Of a stretch of DNA of 64,000 nt, positions 1-12,853 are shown piece by piece. Under the pieces are notes generated by a model, which saw nothing but the letters and a program-made list of their open reading frames with translations, did no database searches and was not told the origin of the DNA. Origin of the DNA: Lota lota (Eukaryota > Chordata > Actinopteri > Gadiformes > Lotidae); NCBI GenBank assembly GCA_026745465.1, contig JACYXH010000131.1, forward strand, positions 214,501 through 278,500, in the 5' to 3' direction. Position numbers and translations under genes: made by a program. Positions within the stretch are counted from its first letter, which is position 1, and the number at the start of each line of letters is the position of its first letter.

Positions 1-540
1 CTTGCTGCCTACAGGCTGGACTGCGGACATTGGGGATCAAACCCAGAACCTTTCAGCCTGGAGTCAAGCACCCGGTTATTGTTGAAATAATAGTTTTTCA
101 TTCTTCTGTTTCAGGATTGGTCCTAAATCTGAAGTGTCCCTGGGTGACTTTAACAGTAAGCATCTTATTATTATTACTATACCATGGGCTACTTTATTTA
201 TATTATAATGATTAAATAATTCACCCTGTCATGACCATTTAAATAACTTCCCATGTTGTAGACAGTGTGGTTTTGTGTCATTAGGATAACATTGTATTTG
301 ATGCTGTAGATAGCTTTCAGGGACTTACAGAATAAGTACTTCCATGTTAACTCCTATCTCCGACCTCTGAAAGTGTAGCGTTGTGACACTCAGCTGTTTC
401 AGCTGGGCAGGAGTCAGAGACTGCTCACCCTATGCTAACATTGTGTTTGGACACATAGTTACCTTATTGTAGACAATTATTGATAGAAATGTACTTTGAG
501 AATGAATTATTACTTTAATTTAAATGCAAAATAACCAAAG
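1..540. other. 5' flank of TRIM-A with a possible SINE fragment
   Basis: No coding exon is visible. Bases 1-75, read on the minus strand, contain a GGTTTGATCCC-like stretch resembling the B box of a tRNA-derived SINE head. A similar ATCAAACCCAGAAC block recurs near 15580. The rest is AT-rich and unassigned. Confidence 0.3.
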
Positions 541-625
541 TAACACGAAGTGGGGGCACTTCTCTCTTTCTGGAGACAAAGAACAACACTTTATAAACTA
601 AATAGTCTGACAGAAACATTATCAG
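541..625 (+). other. Candidate 5' untranslated exon of TRIM-A
   Basis: The segment ends in a GTGAGT donor at 626 followed by TCCAACATGTTGA. The same donor context ends the first exons near 43595, 52048 and 61737. The shared GGAGACAAAGAA and GACAGAAACATT words mark it as homologous to those exons. Unlike the 51.9 and 61.6 kb copies, its frame towards exon 2 contains stop codons, so it can only be untranslated. The conserved TATA block of the other copies is not recognisable upstream. Confidence 0.45.
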
Positions 626-832
626 GTGAGTCCAACATGTTGACTATAATCCTCAGTGAAGCTGTCCTGTCTGCAGAGCTTCATGTTGTACCTCCTGTTG
701 GATCAAGATTTCTGCTTGAAACAACACAAATATATAAAACACTTACATTAGAACGAGTTAAAACAGTTATTTATCTTTTTAATATGTGTGAAATACGTAT
801 AGAAATACTTGATAAAAAAATCTATTCTAGGA

Positions 833-1975
833 ATGGCCTCTGCTACTTCCTGGTCTGAAGAGGACTTTTCATGTTCCATCTGTCGGGATGTGTTCAACAG
901 CCCAGTTTTCACACCATGTGGACACAACTTCTGTAGAACCTGTATTACAAAGTTTTGGGAGGACCAAGTCCAGTACAAATGTCCTGTTTGCAACGAGCCT
1001 TTCCACACAAGACCTGATGTACGGGTCAATACCCTCTTATCAGAGATGGTTGATCAGTTTAGAAGGTCTGTACAAGTCACAGAGCAGCCTTGTGTTGAAT
1101 CAGGAGAAGTTCCCTGTGACGTCTGTACTGGGACCCAGCTGAAGGCTGTGAAATCCTGCCTAGTGTGTTTTATCTCTTACTGCCAAACCCACCTGGAGCC
1201 ACATCAGAGAGTCACACGCCTGAAGAAACATCGGCTGGTCGACCCTATGGACCGTCTGGAAGACAGGATGTGTAAGAAACACGACCGACTTCTGGAGCTC
1301 TTCTGCCAGACTGAACAGGTGTGTGTGTGTCTGTTCTGCACAGAGACAGACCACAAGTCCCATCTTGTTGTACCTCTAAAAGAGGAATATGAAGTGAAGA
1401 CGGCCCAGCTGGGGAAGATACAGTCTGAAGTTCAGCAGATGATCCAGGAGAGACAACAAAAGATTCAGGAGATTAAAGACACAGCGGACCGCAGCAAAGC
1501 AGACGCAGACAGAGAGATAGCCGATGGTGTGCAGGTCTTCACTGCTTTGAAGCGCTCTATGGAAAAGTGGCAGGATGGTCACAACCAAACAGTTGAAGAG
1601 AAACTGAAATCTACAGAGAAAGAAGCTGAAGGCCTCATCGAAGAGCTGGAGCAGGAAATTAAAGATCTGACCAATAGAAGCTCAGAGGTGAAGCAGCTCT
1701 CACACACTGAAGACCACCTCCACTTCCTCCAGACCTTCAGATCCCTGAAGAATCCTCCACCCACCAGGAACTGGACAACGGTGGAGGTCCGTCCTCCGTC
1801 ATACGTAGGGACCTTGAGGAGATCCCTGGATCAGCTGGAGGAGACACTGAACATGGAGATGAAGAAAGTGCCTGACCTGAGATCAGATCTAATGAAGTGT
1901 AAGTGTCTGTTTAGTTTTATTTAAGGCTGTCAAATGCACATTCAATATTCCAATATTCTTATTATATCTATATCT

Positions 1976-2006
<31 letters not shown>

Positions 2007-5000
2007 TCTTTTTACATTAGGACCAAATTGAACATGAAACTAGAAAATGCATTTCCTGAAGAAAATGTGATGAGTGCTGCAGTGTAAAAGTGTTTAAGAC
2101 ACATTGAAAAGTTAAATAGTAAAAAGTTAAATAAAATATTTGAACAGAGTTTAAAATCTGAATTGAGTAAGTGTAATAATGTAAACATACTAACCATTAA
2201 AAATGTTCAAATAGTTGGACTATAAGAGTTAAAACAAATAGCTAAACTAAAATGATGAAGCTTGAAATGTTTGAATCAAGTCAGTGTAACAGTCAAGTAA
2301 GAAAAAGAAGAATAGTGTGTGTGTGTGTGGCATTACTACATTAGCTTATGGCTTAGTCTCTTTAATGACACATGCCACTGGAATATCTGTTAATGGTGGT
2401 TTAATGCGATTTAACATGATTTGATAACACAGGTAAGATGTTATCATTCGTGGTTGTAACTTTACAATTTGACTTAACAATGAAAGCTCGAACACCAGCG
2501 GCGCCATACAGCCATGCTATTACTTCACAGAGCCCTTACCACTCATTATATTAAACACAGAACAAGACCTAAAATAATCACAGAGCACTTACCACTCCTT
2601 ATATTAAACACAGAACAAGACCTAAAATCATCACAGAGCCCTCACCACTCATTATATTAAACACAGAACAAGACCTAAAATCATCACAGAGCCATTACCA
2701 CTCATTACATTAAACAGAACACCTAAAATCATCACAGAGCCATTACCACTCATTATATTAAACACAGAACAAGACCTAAAATCATCACAGAGCACTTACC
2801 ACTCCTTATATTAAACACAGAACAAGACCTAAAGTCATCACAGAGCACTTACCACTCCTTATATTAAACACAGAACAAGACCTAAAATCATCACAGAGCC
2901 CTCACCACTCATTATATTAAACACAGAACAAGACCTAAAATCATCACAGAGCCATTACCACTCATTACATTAAACAGAACACCTAAAACCATCACAGAGC
3001 CATTACCACTCATTATATTAAACACAGAATAAGACCTAAAATAATCACTGTTAGGGTACAGAGCTAGGACCCAAACGCGAGACACCAAGACAGAGATGGA
3101 GTGGGGTCGAAAGGGATTTATTTACAGCAAAGACAAGGGCTAGGCAGGTGGATAGTCAGGCAAGCAGGGGTTCGTTGGCAGGCAGATGGCAGTAGGTCGA
3201 GGAACGTAGACAGGCGAGTGGTCCTTTAGCAGGGAAGGCAGTCAGACGAGTGAAGGCTGGAGTCGGGATGGAACCGGGAGGACTAGAGGAGAAAGACACG
3301 CGGGTTAGACAGGCAAGGACTGGGTAACAAGAACTAGAACTAGAACTAGAACTAGAACTAGAACTAGAACTAGAACTAGAACTAGAACACTGGAACGAGG
3401 TACTGACTTAGAAAAGTGTAACAACGAACTGGCGCCGGCTGCTTGATGAGGCGGGAAGAAGTAGGGTGCGTTGATTGAAGATTGGAGACCGGAGTGTAGA
3501 GCGGAGTGCACGAGGGTAATTGGTGACGGAAAGGTAAACAAAGGCACGTGGGGAAGTGACAGCCGGCGCCACTAGGTGGTGGCAGAGGGTCACGTTACAA
3601 TCACAGAGCCATTACCACTCATTATATTAAACAGAACACCTAAAACCATCACAGAGCCATTACCGCTCATTATACTAAACACAGAACAAGACCTAAAATC
3701 GTCAAAGAGCCATTACCGCTCATTATATTAAACACAGAACAACAGCTCATATTTCTTCACCAGAAACATACCATACCAAACCCAAAACCGTGATATGAAC
3801 AGAACCGTGGATTTTGTGAACCGTTCCACCCTTAGTTTTTGTAGATTGCATGACGTGAAAATTTACGTTTTTAAGTACATTAGCATTTAGCTTCTACCGG
3901 AAGCAGACAACCAGCCATGTATGAAGAACCTGGCCTCAAACCATGGACTCGTTCTCCAAAACGATAACTGACTTTTATAAATTGGACACGATCAGGATCA
4001 GCAGAAGTAGACGAACGTGAGAATGTTCAATGTGTGTCTGTCCCTTCAAGTATGTGAGTTTATTCGCGAGGTTAAAAACTGCATTAAAGATGAGACTTTT
4101 CTAATATAAACGGGGGTCGCCACAAACAAACGCCTGATGCTCAACAAGTATATTCCCAATCGATTAACCGTTGTGGCGCCAGTGAAACAAGAAATACCCA
4201 AACAGTTAAAGCGTTATATTGAGTTTCTAGGTTAAATATTGACGTTGTAAGGCTCCGCGACGTCTGAAATGGTTAGCTTTTGTGATAGCCACCTTGGGCT
4301 AGAGCGCGGTGACGTCATCACGCTCTAGCAGGGCTCAGTGGAAGTCAAGGAGACCAACTGAAAATATACGAAGCAGGTTTAAAACTAAAACTGTTGAATC
4401 TCAACAAGTATAAATGGTATGTAAACTATGTTTAAAGCTCAAAGCGTAATGATTTTGTAAAATGTTTGACTGAAGATTAAAGGTTAGAAATGTGCCGAGA
4501 TGCAAAGTCTGAAGTAGTTGAAGTCTCAGAGACTGGACATTGACTTATATTATAAAATTTTATTTTAAAAGTTAAATAAAAAATGTAATGATAGCTAGCG
4601 ATTCCAATCAAAGATGAACATTTTCAAATTGGAATAGAGTCTCTAGGTGAAAAATTTTGTCAGATCCCAAAATTTGTTGAGAATAATAAAGAATAATAAT
4701 ATATTCTAATAATAACAATAAAATGTAGTAGGGCTGCACCATATATAGTTTCAGCATTGTCATTGTGATGAGCGCATACACAATAGTCACATGGCAGGAC
4801 CATGCCATCTCTGGCTTTTTTGCTGCTTGATGCAAAAAGAAAACTCACGGTTCTCGTTTTCCATGACTAATCTAGAAAGAGGCCTGTCTTCTAAACAAAG
4901 GATATGCACTATTGCTTCTAAAAAACATAGCAGACTAGTCCACTATAGTCCATATCATGTTATATTTGTTGTCACTCTACGTTGTTGTTTGTACAAGTGG

Positions 5001-7998
5001 AGGGAAAGCAAATTAGGATAGAAGTAGGAACTAGAAATCGTACGATTCCTGAAGAAATTATACTTGCACTGCCACTACATGCTTATGTGTGTGTTTATAT
5101 TCATATGTTTGTTTATGTATGTGTAGGCATGTTTACGTACATGTACGTATGTATGTTTACATATGTGTAGGTATGTGTACATATTTAAACATACGCATCT
5201 GTATGTTTACATATGTATGAGTATGCACACGTATGTAAATGTACTTATGTATATGTATGTGTACGCATGTGTTTGTATGTGTATGTATGTTTGTGAATGT
5301 ATCCGTGTGTATGCGTATGTATACTATGTATGTGTACGTATTTGTACAAACCTATGAGTATGTACGTATGAATATGTATGTATGAGCATGTACAGTATAT
5401 GTATGTTTAGCTATGTGCATGTATGTATACATATGTATGTGTACTTATGTATACGTATGTATGTGTACTTATCTTTATGTGTGTGTACTTATGTATATAT
5501 GTGTGTACTTATGTATATATGTATGTGTACTTATTTATGTGTACTTATGTATACTTATGTATGTGTACTTATGTAGACATATGTTTGTGTACTTATGTAT
5601 ACGTATGCCTGAGTAGGTAAACGTATGTTTAGCTATGTGTATGTTTGTATATGTATGTATGTGTACTTATGTTTCTATATGTTTGTGTATGTACGCATGT
5701 CTGTATGTATGAGTATGCATATGTATGTATAATACGTATGTGTACGTGTACTTATGTATATGTATGTGTATGTTTACTTATGTATGTGTATGTATGAATA
5801 CATGTCTATGTTTATATATTATGTACGTGTATGTATGAGTACATGTCTATGTATATATAGTATCTACGTGTATGGATGAGTACATGTCTATGTATATATA
5901 GTATCTACGTGTATGTATGAATACATGTCTATGTATATATAGTATGTACGTGTATGTATGAGTACATGTCTATGTATATATAGTATGTATGAGTACATGT
6001 CTATGTATATATAGTATGTACATGTATGTATGAGTACATGTCTATGTATATATAGTATGTACGTGTATGTATGAGTACATGTCTATGTATATATAGTATG
6101 TATGAACCAGTTCTATGGCTCCAACAGTTAATTTCCAGCCTGTATGTGAGCTTGAGCTTGAAATATGTTTGTTGTGGATGTATTCATAATATTGTTGTTG
6201 ATATATTCATAACATTGTTGTTGATGTATTCATGACATTGTTGTTGATGTATTCATAACATTGTTGTTGATATATTCATAACATTTTTGTTGATATATTC
6301 ATAACATTGTTGTTGATGTATTCATAACATTGTTGTTGATATATTCATAACATTGTTGTTGATATATTCATAACATTGTTGTTGATGTATTCATAAAATT
6401 GTTGTTGATGTATTCATAACATTGTTGTTGATGTATTCATAACATTGTTGTTGATATATTCATAACATTTTTGTTAATATATTCATAACATTGTTGTTGA
6501 TGTATTCATAACATTGTTGTTGATATATTCATAACATTGTTGTTGATGTATTTGTAACATTGTTGTTGATATATTCATAACATTGTTGTTGATGTATACA
6601 TAACATTGTTGTTGATATATTCATAACATTGTTGTTGATGTATTCACAACATTGTTGTTTATATATTCATAATACTATATATATACTTATGTTAATGTAT
6701 GTGTACTTACAGTATGTATATGTTTGTGTAAGTATGTATGTGTATGTATGAGTACATGTCTATGTATAAATAGTATGTACGTGTATGTATGAGTACATGT
6801 CTATGTATATATAGTATGTATGTGTATGTATGAGTACATGTCTATGTATATATAGTATGTACGTGTATGTATGAGTACATGTCTATGTATACTATATAGT
6901 ATGTACGTGTATATATGAGTCCATGTCTATGTATATATAGTATGTATGAGTACATGTCTATGTATATATAGTATGTATGAGTACATGTCTGTATTTATAT
7001 ATAGTATGAGTACATGTCTATGTATATATAGTATGTACGTGTATGTATGAGTACATGTCTATATATATATAGTATGTATGTGTATGTATGAGTACATGTC
7101 TATGTATATATAGTATGTACGTGTATGTATGAGTACATGTCTATGTATATATAGTATGTATGTGTATGTATGAGTACATGTATGATATGTGTATGTAGTG
7201 TAAATATTGAGGGAGTAAATGCAGTTTATACATTTTCCTTGGTTTCAATGTTTTGACTGTGACAGCCACTCACACACACATGGGATTTGCTATTAACTTT
7301 AACTTTAATTATCATATATATTTTTTGTCTTTCTATGTTAATGTTTGAAGAGTAGATAGCGACCAAAACGTGTCAGAAAGAGAATAGTGATTATGATGAT
7401 GAAGAATGGTTCAGCAGCCTATTCATGTCTTGTTCTCCCGTCAGATGCCTGTGAACTCACACTGGACCCAAACACAGCCCACAGAGAACTCTCTCTGTCT
7501 GAGGACAACAGAAAGGTGACGCGGGTTAGAGAGGACCAGTCGTATCCTGATCACCCAGAGAGATTTGACTTCCATCCCCAGGTGTTGTGTAGAGAAGGTC
7601 TGACTGGCCGCTGTTACTGGGAGGTAGAGTGGAAAGGTTGTGTTGTTATAGGAGTGACATACAGAGGAATCACAAGGAGAGGAGGGGGTGATGACAGCAT
7701 GCTTGGAATGAACAACAAGTCCTGGAGTCTTTATTGTCATGATGATGGTTACTTTGCCCGGTACAACGGTAGTGGAACAGACATACGTCTCCCCCATACA
7801 GGCTCTAACAGAGTAGGAGTGTATCTGGACCGGCCTGCTGGCACTCTGTCCTTCTACAGAGTGTCCCCAGGTGTAAGAGGGTCCTCAGACACACTGACAC
7901 ACATCCACACCTTCCAGTCCACCTTCACCCAGGAGGACCTCCACCCTGGGTTTGGGTTAGGGGGGGGTGGTTCCTCAGTGTCTCTGTGTCGGCTGTAG
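833..7998 (+). CDS. TRIM-A: RING/B-box/coiled-coil/PRY-SPRY E3 ligase, two coding exons
   Basis: A bloodthirsty-related teleost TRIM protein, predicted to be a cytoplasmic RING-type ubiquitin ligase in innate immunity (function from family). Exon 2 (831-1898) follows a TTCTAG acceptor. The ATG at 833 opens a C3HC4 RING (Cys14, Cys17, Cys29, His31, Cys34, Cys37, Cys50, Cys53), a B-box1-like segment, a B-box2 (CKKHDRLLELFC) and a long coiled coil. It ends at a GTAAGT donor at 1899 in phase 1. Exon 3 (7445-7998) follows a CCGTCAG acceptor and restores the frame to a PRY-SPRY domain with ELTLDPNTAH, YWEVEW and LDRPAGTLSFY. The joined product is 539 aa, usual for a full TRIM. The B30.2 type is that of fish NLRC3-like/TRIM16-like proteins, not that of TRIM-B. 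If the intron is retained, the frame stops at 1924, giving a form without SPRY. AATAAA lies at 8627. Confidence 0.85.
2510..3740. repeat. Intronic minisatellite, about 50-60 bp units, interrupted by a solo LTR
   Basis: Head-to-tail units carry CACAGAGCCATTACCACTC and TTAAACACAGAACAAGACC words, with near-identical higher-order blocks. The array is split by an LTR insertion at 3049-3599. A shorter inverted counterpart lies at about 41930-42190. Confidence 0.85.
3049..3599. mobile_element. Solo LTR with 5-bp target-site duplication
   Basis: The 551 bp segment starts TGTTAGGG and ends CGTTACA. It is flanked on both sides by ATCAC (3044-3048 and 3600-3604), the expected 5-bp duplication of an LTR integration. 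It interrupts the minisatellite and is absent from the inverted copy at 42 kb, so it inserted after the duplication or was lost from the other arm. A (GAACTA)n run lies inside at 3328-3390. No coding sequence is present. Confidence 0.8.
3741..5040. other. Unique intronic sequence of TRIM-A
   Basis: AT-rich intron without recognisable exons. It matches the inverted arm at about 40640-41920, for example in the words around AACCGTGATATGAACAG and CGCTCTAGC. Confidence 0.6.
5041..7195. repeat. Intronic TATG-rich arrays and two minisatellites
   Basis: Three arrays are visible. 5080-5800 is degenerate (TATG/TGTA)n. 5800-6110 and 6730-7190 share a roughly 40 bp unit with GTATGAGTACATGTCTATG and TATATATAGTATG. 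6165-6680 is a roughly 22 bp unit, ACATTGTTGTTGATGTATTC. The outer arrays have an inverted counterpart at 39430-40560; the 22 bp array does not. Confidence 0.9.
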
Positions 7999-8039
7999 AA
8001 AAAAAGAAACGCGGCGGGCGAGCCGTGTGTGTGTTTCTT

Positions 8040-8345
8040 TTTTTCAGACACACATAGGACACACACAAACACACATAGTACACACACACACACACACACA
8101 TAGTACACACACATACACACACATAGTACACACACACACATAGTACACACACACATAGTACACGCACACACATAGCACACGTACATAGTACACGCACATA
8201 GTACACGCACACATAGCACACACAAATAGTACACACACATAGCACACACATGGCACACACACATAGTACACACACATAGTATACACACATAGCACATGCA
8301 TATAGTACACACACACATAGCACACGCACATAGTACACACACAAT
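8040..8345. repeat. Imperfect (AC)n with ATAGTACAC units
   Basis: About 300 bp of alternating AC interrupted by CATAGTACAC and CATAGCACAC words, directly after the TRIM-A stop codon. A shorter version follows the stop codon of the inverted copy (37870-38000 on the other strand), so the tract was part of the duplicated unit and lies in its 3' UTR. Confidence 0.85.
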
Positions 8346-8644
8346 TACACGAAGAAGTTATATTTTCTCTTTCATTTACTTCAATAATCTTTTACATTTT
8401 TTAATGTAACGTGCTGTTAGCTTTTACTCAAGTCTGTTTGAGAAAAAAAAATGGAGGCGAGAGAGAGATTTATTGTGGCTGTATTTCCTTATTTTGTAAA
8501 GATTTAATGTGTTGTGTGTTTTATTTAATGGGATACATGCTATTTTACATGTTCTTACTGTATTGGACAAGCATATACAATGTAATATTTGTCTATTTAC
8601 ATTCATCTTGCTCTGCTTATTACAACAATAAATCATTTAGTATG

Positions 8645-8745
8645 AAATAACTCAGTACTTGAGTAATCTTTTCACTAGATACTTTCTTACTCTTCCTCAA
8701 GTCATTATCTGATGACTACTTTTACTTCTACGTGAGTTATTACTT
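8645..8745. mobile_element. Fragment of a hAT-like terminal repeat
   Basis: Shares GTACTTGAGTAATCTTTTCAC-like and CTCAAGTCATTATCTGATGAC-like wording with 37490-37570, 34155-34215 and the longer copy at 62785-62965. The longer copy ends in CCCACCTCTG, a hAT-like terminus. The class assignment is inferred from that terminus only. Confidence 0.4.
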
Positions 8746-8999
8746 TAAATATATACTTGTTAAATATAAAAGTAGACTTATAAATTGGAGGTTATTTACA
8801 GTGCTCATTACTCTTTACAATTATATTACCTACAATTCTTATCATTACCAATATAAACACTTATCTTGTTCCGTCTTAGTATGTCTTCTATGATCTTAAA
8901 CTTACTAACCTATGCTCTTTAGTCAACGTTACAAGAATAATCGCAGAATGCAGAAAGAAACCCGTTCCACGCTGCTCTGAACTCCGGTCCGGTTCTTTC

Positions 9000-9560
9000 C
9001 GGGATGTCTACGGGCCCTTTCGGAGGCCCCGTGACGTCACAACGTCAGCTCCATCTGGGGAGCGGTTATTGTTGGGGTCCGAGAAGGTTCATGAAGCTTC
9101 TCGGACACTTGTAGGATAAGGCCACGGTGTGTGGTGCGTTTCATATCCAACATCGCTCATGATGACTCTCCCACTCAGCGACTGTAAAAAGAGCATCACA
9201 AAGTGGCCGTGGGTCGTAACCATGGGGATAACCCCTCCCCCCCCTCCCCCTCCCCCTCTCCCTCCCTCCCCCTACCCCCCGCTGAGTGTTCTCAGCCCAA
9301 ATCGTACTGTGGTGAACAGAGTCTACTTCCGGGTCGGACGAGGTGAACGACTAATGCGACACACCTGGTTCATACGGCGAGAGGGGGCGTGGCCCGTGGG
9401 GGCGGAGAGACAGTTCACTCAGCGTCAACACGACGCTCCGCGCGGTGCGGAGGCTGACTGGACTGCGGAGGCTGACGGAGCGGAAGGCTCCAGACTCTTC
9501 ACGAGGGAACATGGACAGCTCACGGCTCCTCCCTCCTCGAGTGACACTCCAGGTGAAGTG
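9000..9560 (+). promoter_or_regulatory. CpG-rich promoter-like block with a possible orphan first exon
   Basis: GC- and CpG-rich sequence with GC boxes (GGGGCGTGG, GGGGGCGGAG near 9384-9408). It is followed by a short ATG frame at 9510 (MDSSRLLPPRVTLQ) that ends at a good GTGAAG donor at 9552. I found no downstream exon that continues it. Bases up to about 9425 are repeated in inverted orientation at about 36812-37240, where a retroelement replaces the rest; fragments also occur near 17745-17820 and 28600-28640. It could be a stranded promoter or part of a dispersed repeat. Confidence 0.35.
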
Positions 9561-9595
9561 CTTTTCTGCCCATACAGACTCTTGTGTGTGTGTTT

Positions 9596-9597
<2 letters not shown>

Positions 9598-9650
<53 letters not shown>
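9598..9650. repeat. (TG)n microsatellite
   Basis: About 26 uninterrupted TG dinucleotides. Confidence 0.95.
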
Positions 9651-9867
9651 GCATCAATACAGACATGATTTAAAAAAAATGATGTTCACCACATGATCAC
9701 CATGATATAAACAAACAAATAAACAAAGTGCAACCATCAACACAGCAATCCTATACAAATAGGCTTCATAACTGTAGGCCTATAATAGAGCTGACTAAAT
9801 ATATGAACACAGTTGTTTCCAGGCCTAGTTTGTTAAATGCCAACACTGCTGTATTATGCAGTTATGT

Positions 9868-10172
9868 CTGTTTCATTCAACTCTAGCTAGTAACGTGGAG
9901 AATGAAACTATAAGCCTGCATGAATCATTTAAACGTCTTGAGAATATTAAACCAATTGATTTGATATGAGGTCCGTTTTGAAACACTTGAAAAAGGTGCA
10001 CTGTAGCACCATCTACTGGTTATATGACGTCAGTGCAACTGGCTGACCTGAAAAACATTTGACCTGATTTCATGTCCCTCTCATACGAGTGATACTCTCA
10101 AATATAGAGTAGGCCTACACTACATAACACAATATTAGGACTGGCTCCACAATGTTCAAAACAATATCACAT
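9868..10172 (+). repeat. Dispersed repeat, copy 1 (partner at 33785-34165)
   Basis: Nearly collinear with 33785-34165: both begin GTCTGTTTCATTCAACTC, carry GCACCATCTRCTGGTTA and GTAGGCCTACAYTACATAAC, and end near CAATATCA. Neither copy has a coding frame that I recognise. Confidence 0.7.
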
Positions 10173-12850
10173 GAATCATTAAAGTCCCTGTTTACAAAAA
10201 TCCAAACAGGCAAAAGTGTTCATGAATTCAACGTTGACGTTGATATTAGTCATCCATCAAAGATTGATGAAGAAAATATGCTAATTAATATGGTAATTTT
10301 GAGTGGACATGGCAGTAATTTGGTTAGAACAGTTTGATTGACACCTTAAGGAACCAACCGGGTCTAACCACTGGGCCTTCATCATTCTATACTATACTAC
10401 ATATATACTATAATACATTCTACATTGTCCATGACAGTATTTTAAAATACAATTCATTACAAACAAACGCAGTTTGATTGAAAACACATTCAGCTAAAAG
10501 GAACATCAAAACACAATAAGATTAGGTCCCATAACACATACAACTAAAAGGAACATCAAAACACAATAAGATTAGGTCCTATAACACATGTAGCCAAAAG
10601 GACTTACAGTTTCAGTACTATATCGTCAGAGCATACAAAAGTGCCTATCAGACATAACAAAAAAACATATCACAGTTAATCAGTACTAGTCACCTGACAA
10701 GGTCCCACTACCCAAATATACATTCAGATCCCAAAGTTCCCATAGTGTGACTTCACCACACACATCACTTTTACTGTTATTGTAATGACACGTAGTCGTG
10801 CTCACATTATGACCACATTTTATTCTCTCTCCACAGGTATATGGTTCTTATACTATCTTCCATAAAAGAGAAGCAGTATTGTTATCTTTATGAGATTGCC
10901 ATGGTTATTCTACTACCGCTCTGTCTTGATTTAATACACTGTAACTAGGAATTCATTCTTTTGGTTTTGATTCGATTTTCGGATAACAAAACATAGCATA
11001 ATGGTATTTGGTCAATGTAGTAAAGGTTCAAATGTATTCCTTGGATGGGGAGACCATAAAACTGGTGTATTTAGAATTCCATCTGATAAATTTATCTGTA
11101 GCAATGTCGGTGTCTACACACCACCTAGGTGGCTTTTCTAGGCTTCTCCAGACACAAGGACACAGGATGCTAATGTTGAAAGCCGGTTTATTGAAGAGGT
11201 TGCAGACAATGAGACATGAAGACAGTGATCCATGTTGCCATGTAGGACATCTCCCTGAGTGTGTGTGGTGATGGCTGGCTTAACCTGTGCACACTGATTA
11301 CTCAATGTGCAACAGATGTGCAGCCTCACCCAGCCCCAGAGTCCAATCAGTCTGACTCGGGCCAGGTGAGGCTGCTTCAACCAGCCATCGACCACACCCA
11401 CTCCACAAATCCCCAACACCAAATTGAGGCTGGGGAGAATCCCCAGCCGATGTCTACTTTCCCCTCCACTAACAACCACTAACCCACACTCCATAAAACA
11501 AAATACATAAACCTGACACTGACCAGGGTTACCATACCCAACTAAAACAACGCACTCTTTACCATACCTAAAATAATAAATTTAAATAAAACCATTGTCC
11601 CCACACCTGCCCAGTGTGACCAACCCACCTCCCCCCTCCATCCTGGAGACCGGAGGCCTGGGCTGCTGCCTTGACTGGCCATGTGTTACAGGGCTGTTTG
11701 GATGGGATAACTACAGCGGGGCAAATTATGTCATTTATCTATACAGTCAAATGATTGGTCTTCGGGTCAGTCATATTAGGATGACACTAGCAAACAAACA
11801 TTAGCTATGTTACATTTATATGCAAAACAAAGACAAACTAGCACATTCACAAAAAAAAAGTAGTTTTTCATTATTAAAACACACACACACATACATACAT
11901 AAATATACATATCTATATCTACATATAGATATAGATAGATATAGAAATATAGCTATATGTGCATCTAAAAATTGACTGGTAAACATGTTACACTTCACAC
12001 AGTCTCTAATGGCGTATCTCTTTGTTTGAACTGCTTTGAACATCCTAATCAATAAATAAATATAACCCCCACTTAAATTCCCTCAATACAACCTAATCAA
12101 TCTGAGTTTAAGATCAAATCCTACTGTGGATATAATTTCCAAATCAACTAAGCCAGACAGAGATAAAAGCCAACAGATACTTTATCTAGTATTTTGATAC
12201 TATCTTGCACTCACAATATCCACATTTCAAATCAACGAATTGATGCATGACACAACTACCTCTGCTCAAAAATAAGTTAATTGATTACGTACTAAATAAA
12301 TGTATCCTATTTGCTATTCTAGCACAAAATGTGGCCTGTCACAATGCCCATAATGACGGAATGCAGAACTAGCTAGCTACCTCAGACACACTCTGAGCTA
12401 CAGCATTCAGAAACTTCACTACTCAGGTCTTCTTCAGAATCAGCAGCTATGTTCCCCAGTGAGGCCAATTAGGTGCAGCGAATTTGATTCTCTCTTGTGG
12501 AAGTATAGAAGCGCAACTTGTTCACTCCTTCTGTCTGATCTGTGGAAATACAAATATAAGAAGGTAAATGAAAGTGGCTTAAAAGACCTAGAGCTGATTT
12601 CACTCATTCATACTCCTAGGTTGAGCGTAGTACATACTAACATACTAAATGACATACTAAAATACATAATAACGAGGATCTTTATTTTCCCAAACAGGAA
12701 GCTTGTACCTCTTACTGTTTCAAGCTGTTTGTAAATTTAAAAAAGTTGACTGAAAGAGGATATTCTTCATGAAGATCTTATCTGAGACTCCATTGTGCAG
12801 GTAGTACATGCAAGCTGGTGCATGCCTTTACAGAAGGTTAAGCATATTTT
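10173..12850. other. Intergenic region between TRIM-A and the lectin gene
   Basis: I see no supported gene. It holds a tandem pair of about 60 bp (10490-10590, GGAACATCAAAACACAATAAG-like), a moderately GC-rich block at 11130-11470 that looks like an old repeat, and a short (ACAT/TAGA) tract at 11880-11955. Confidence 0.5.
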
Positions 12851-12853
12851 TAT

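Noticed and set aside
2510..3740. CRISPR-like array
   Set aside because: The units are contiguous, without unique spacers of fixed size, in an intron of an animal gene.
7854..8344. Cys/Val/Tyr-rich minus-strand frames after TRIM-A
   Set aside because: They are translations of imperfect (AC)n DNA and overlap the TRIM-A SPRY exon in antisense.
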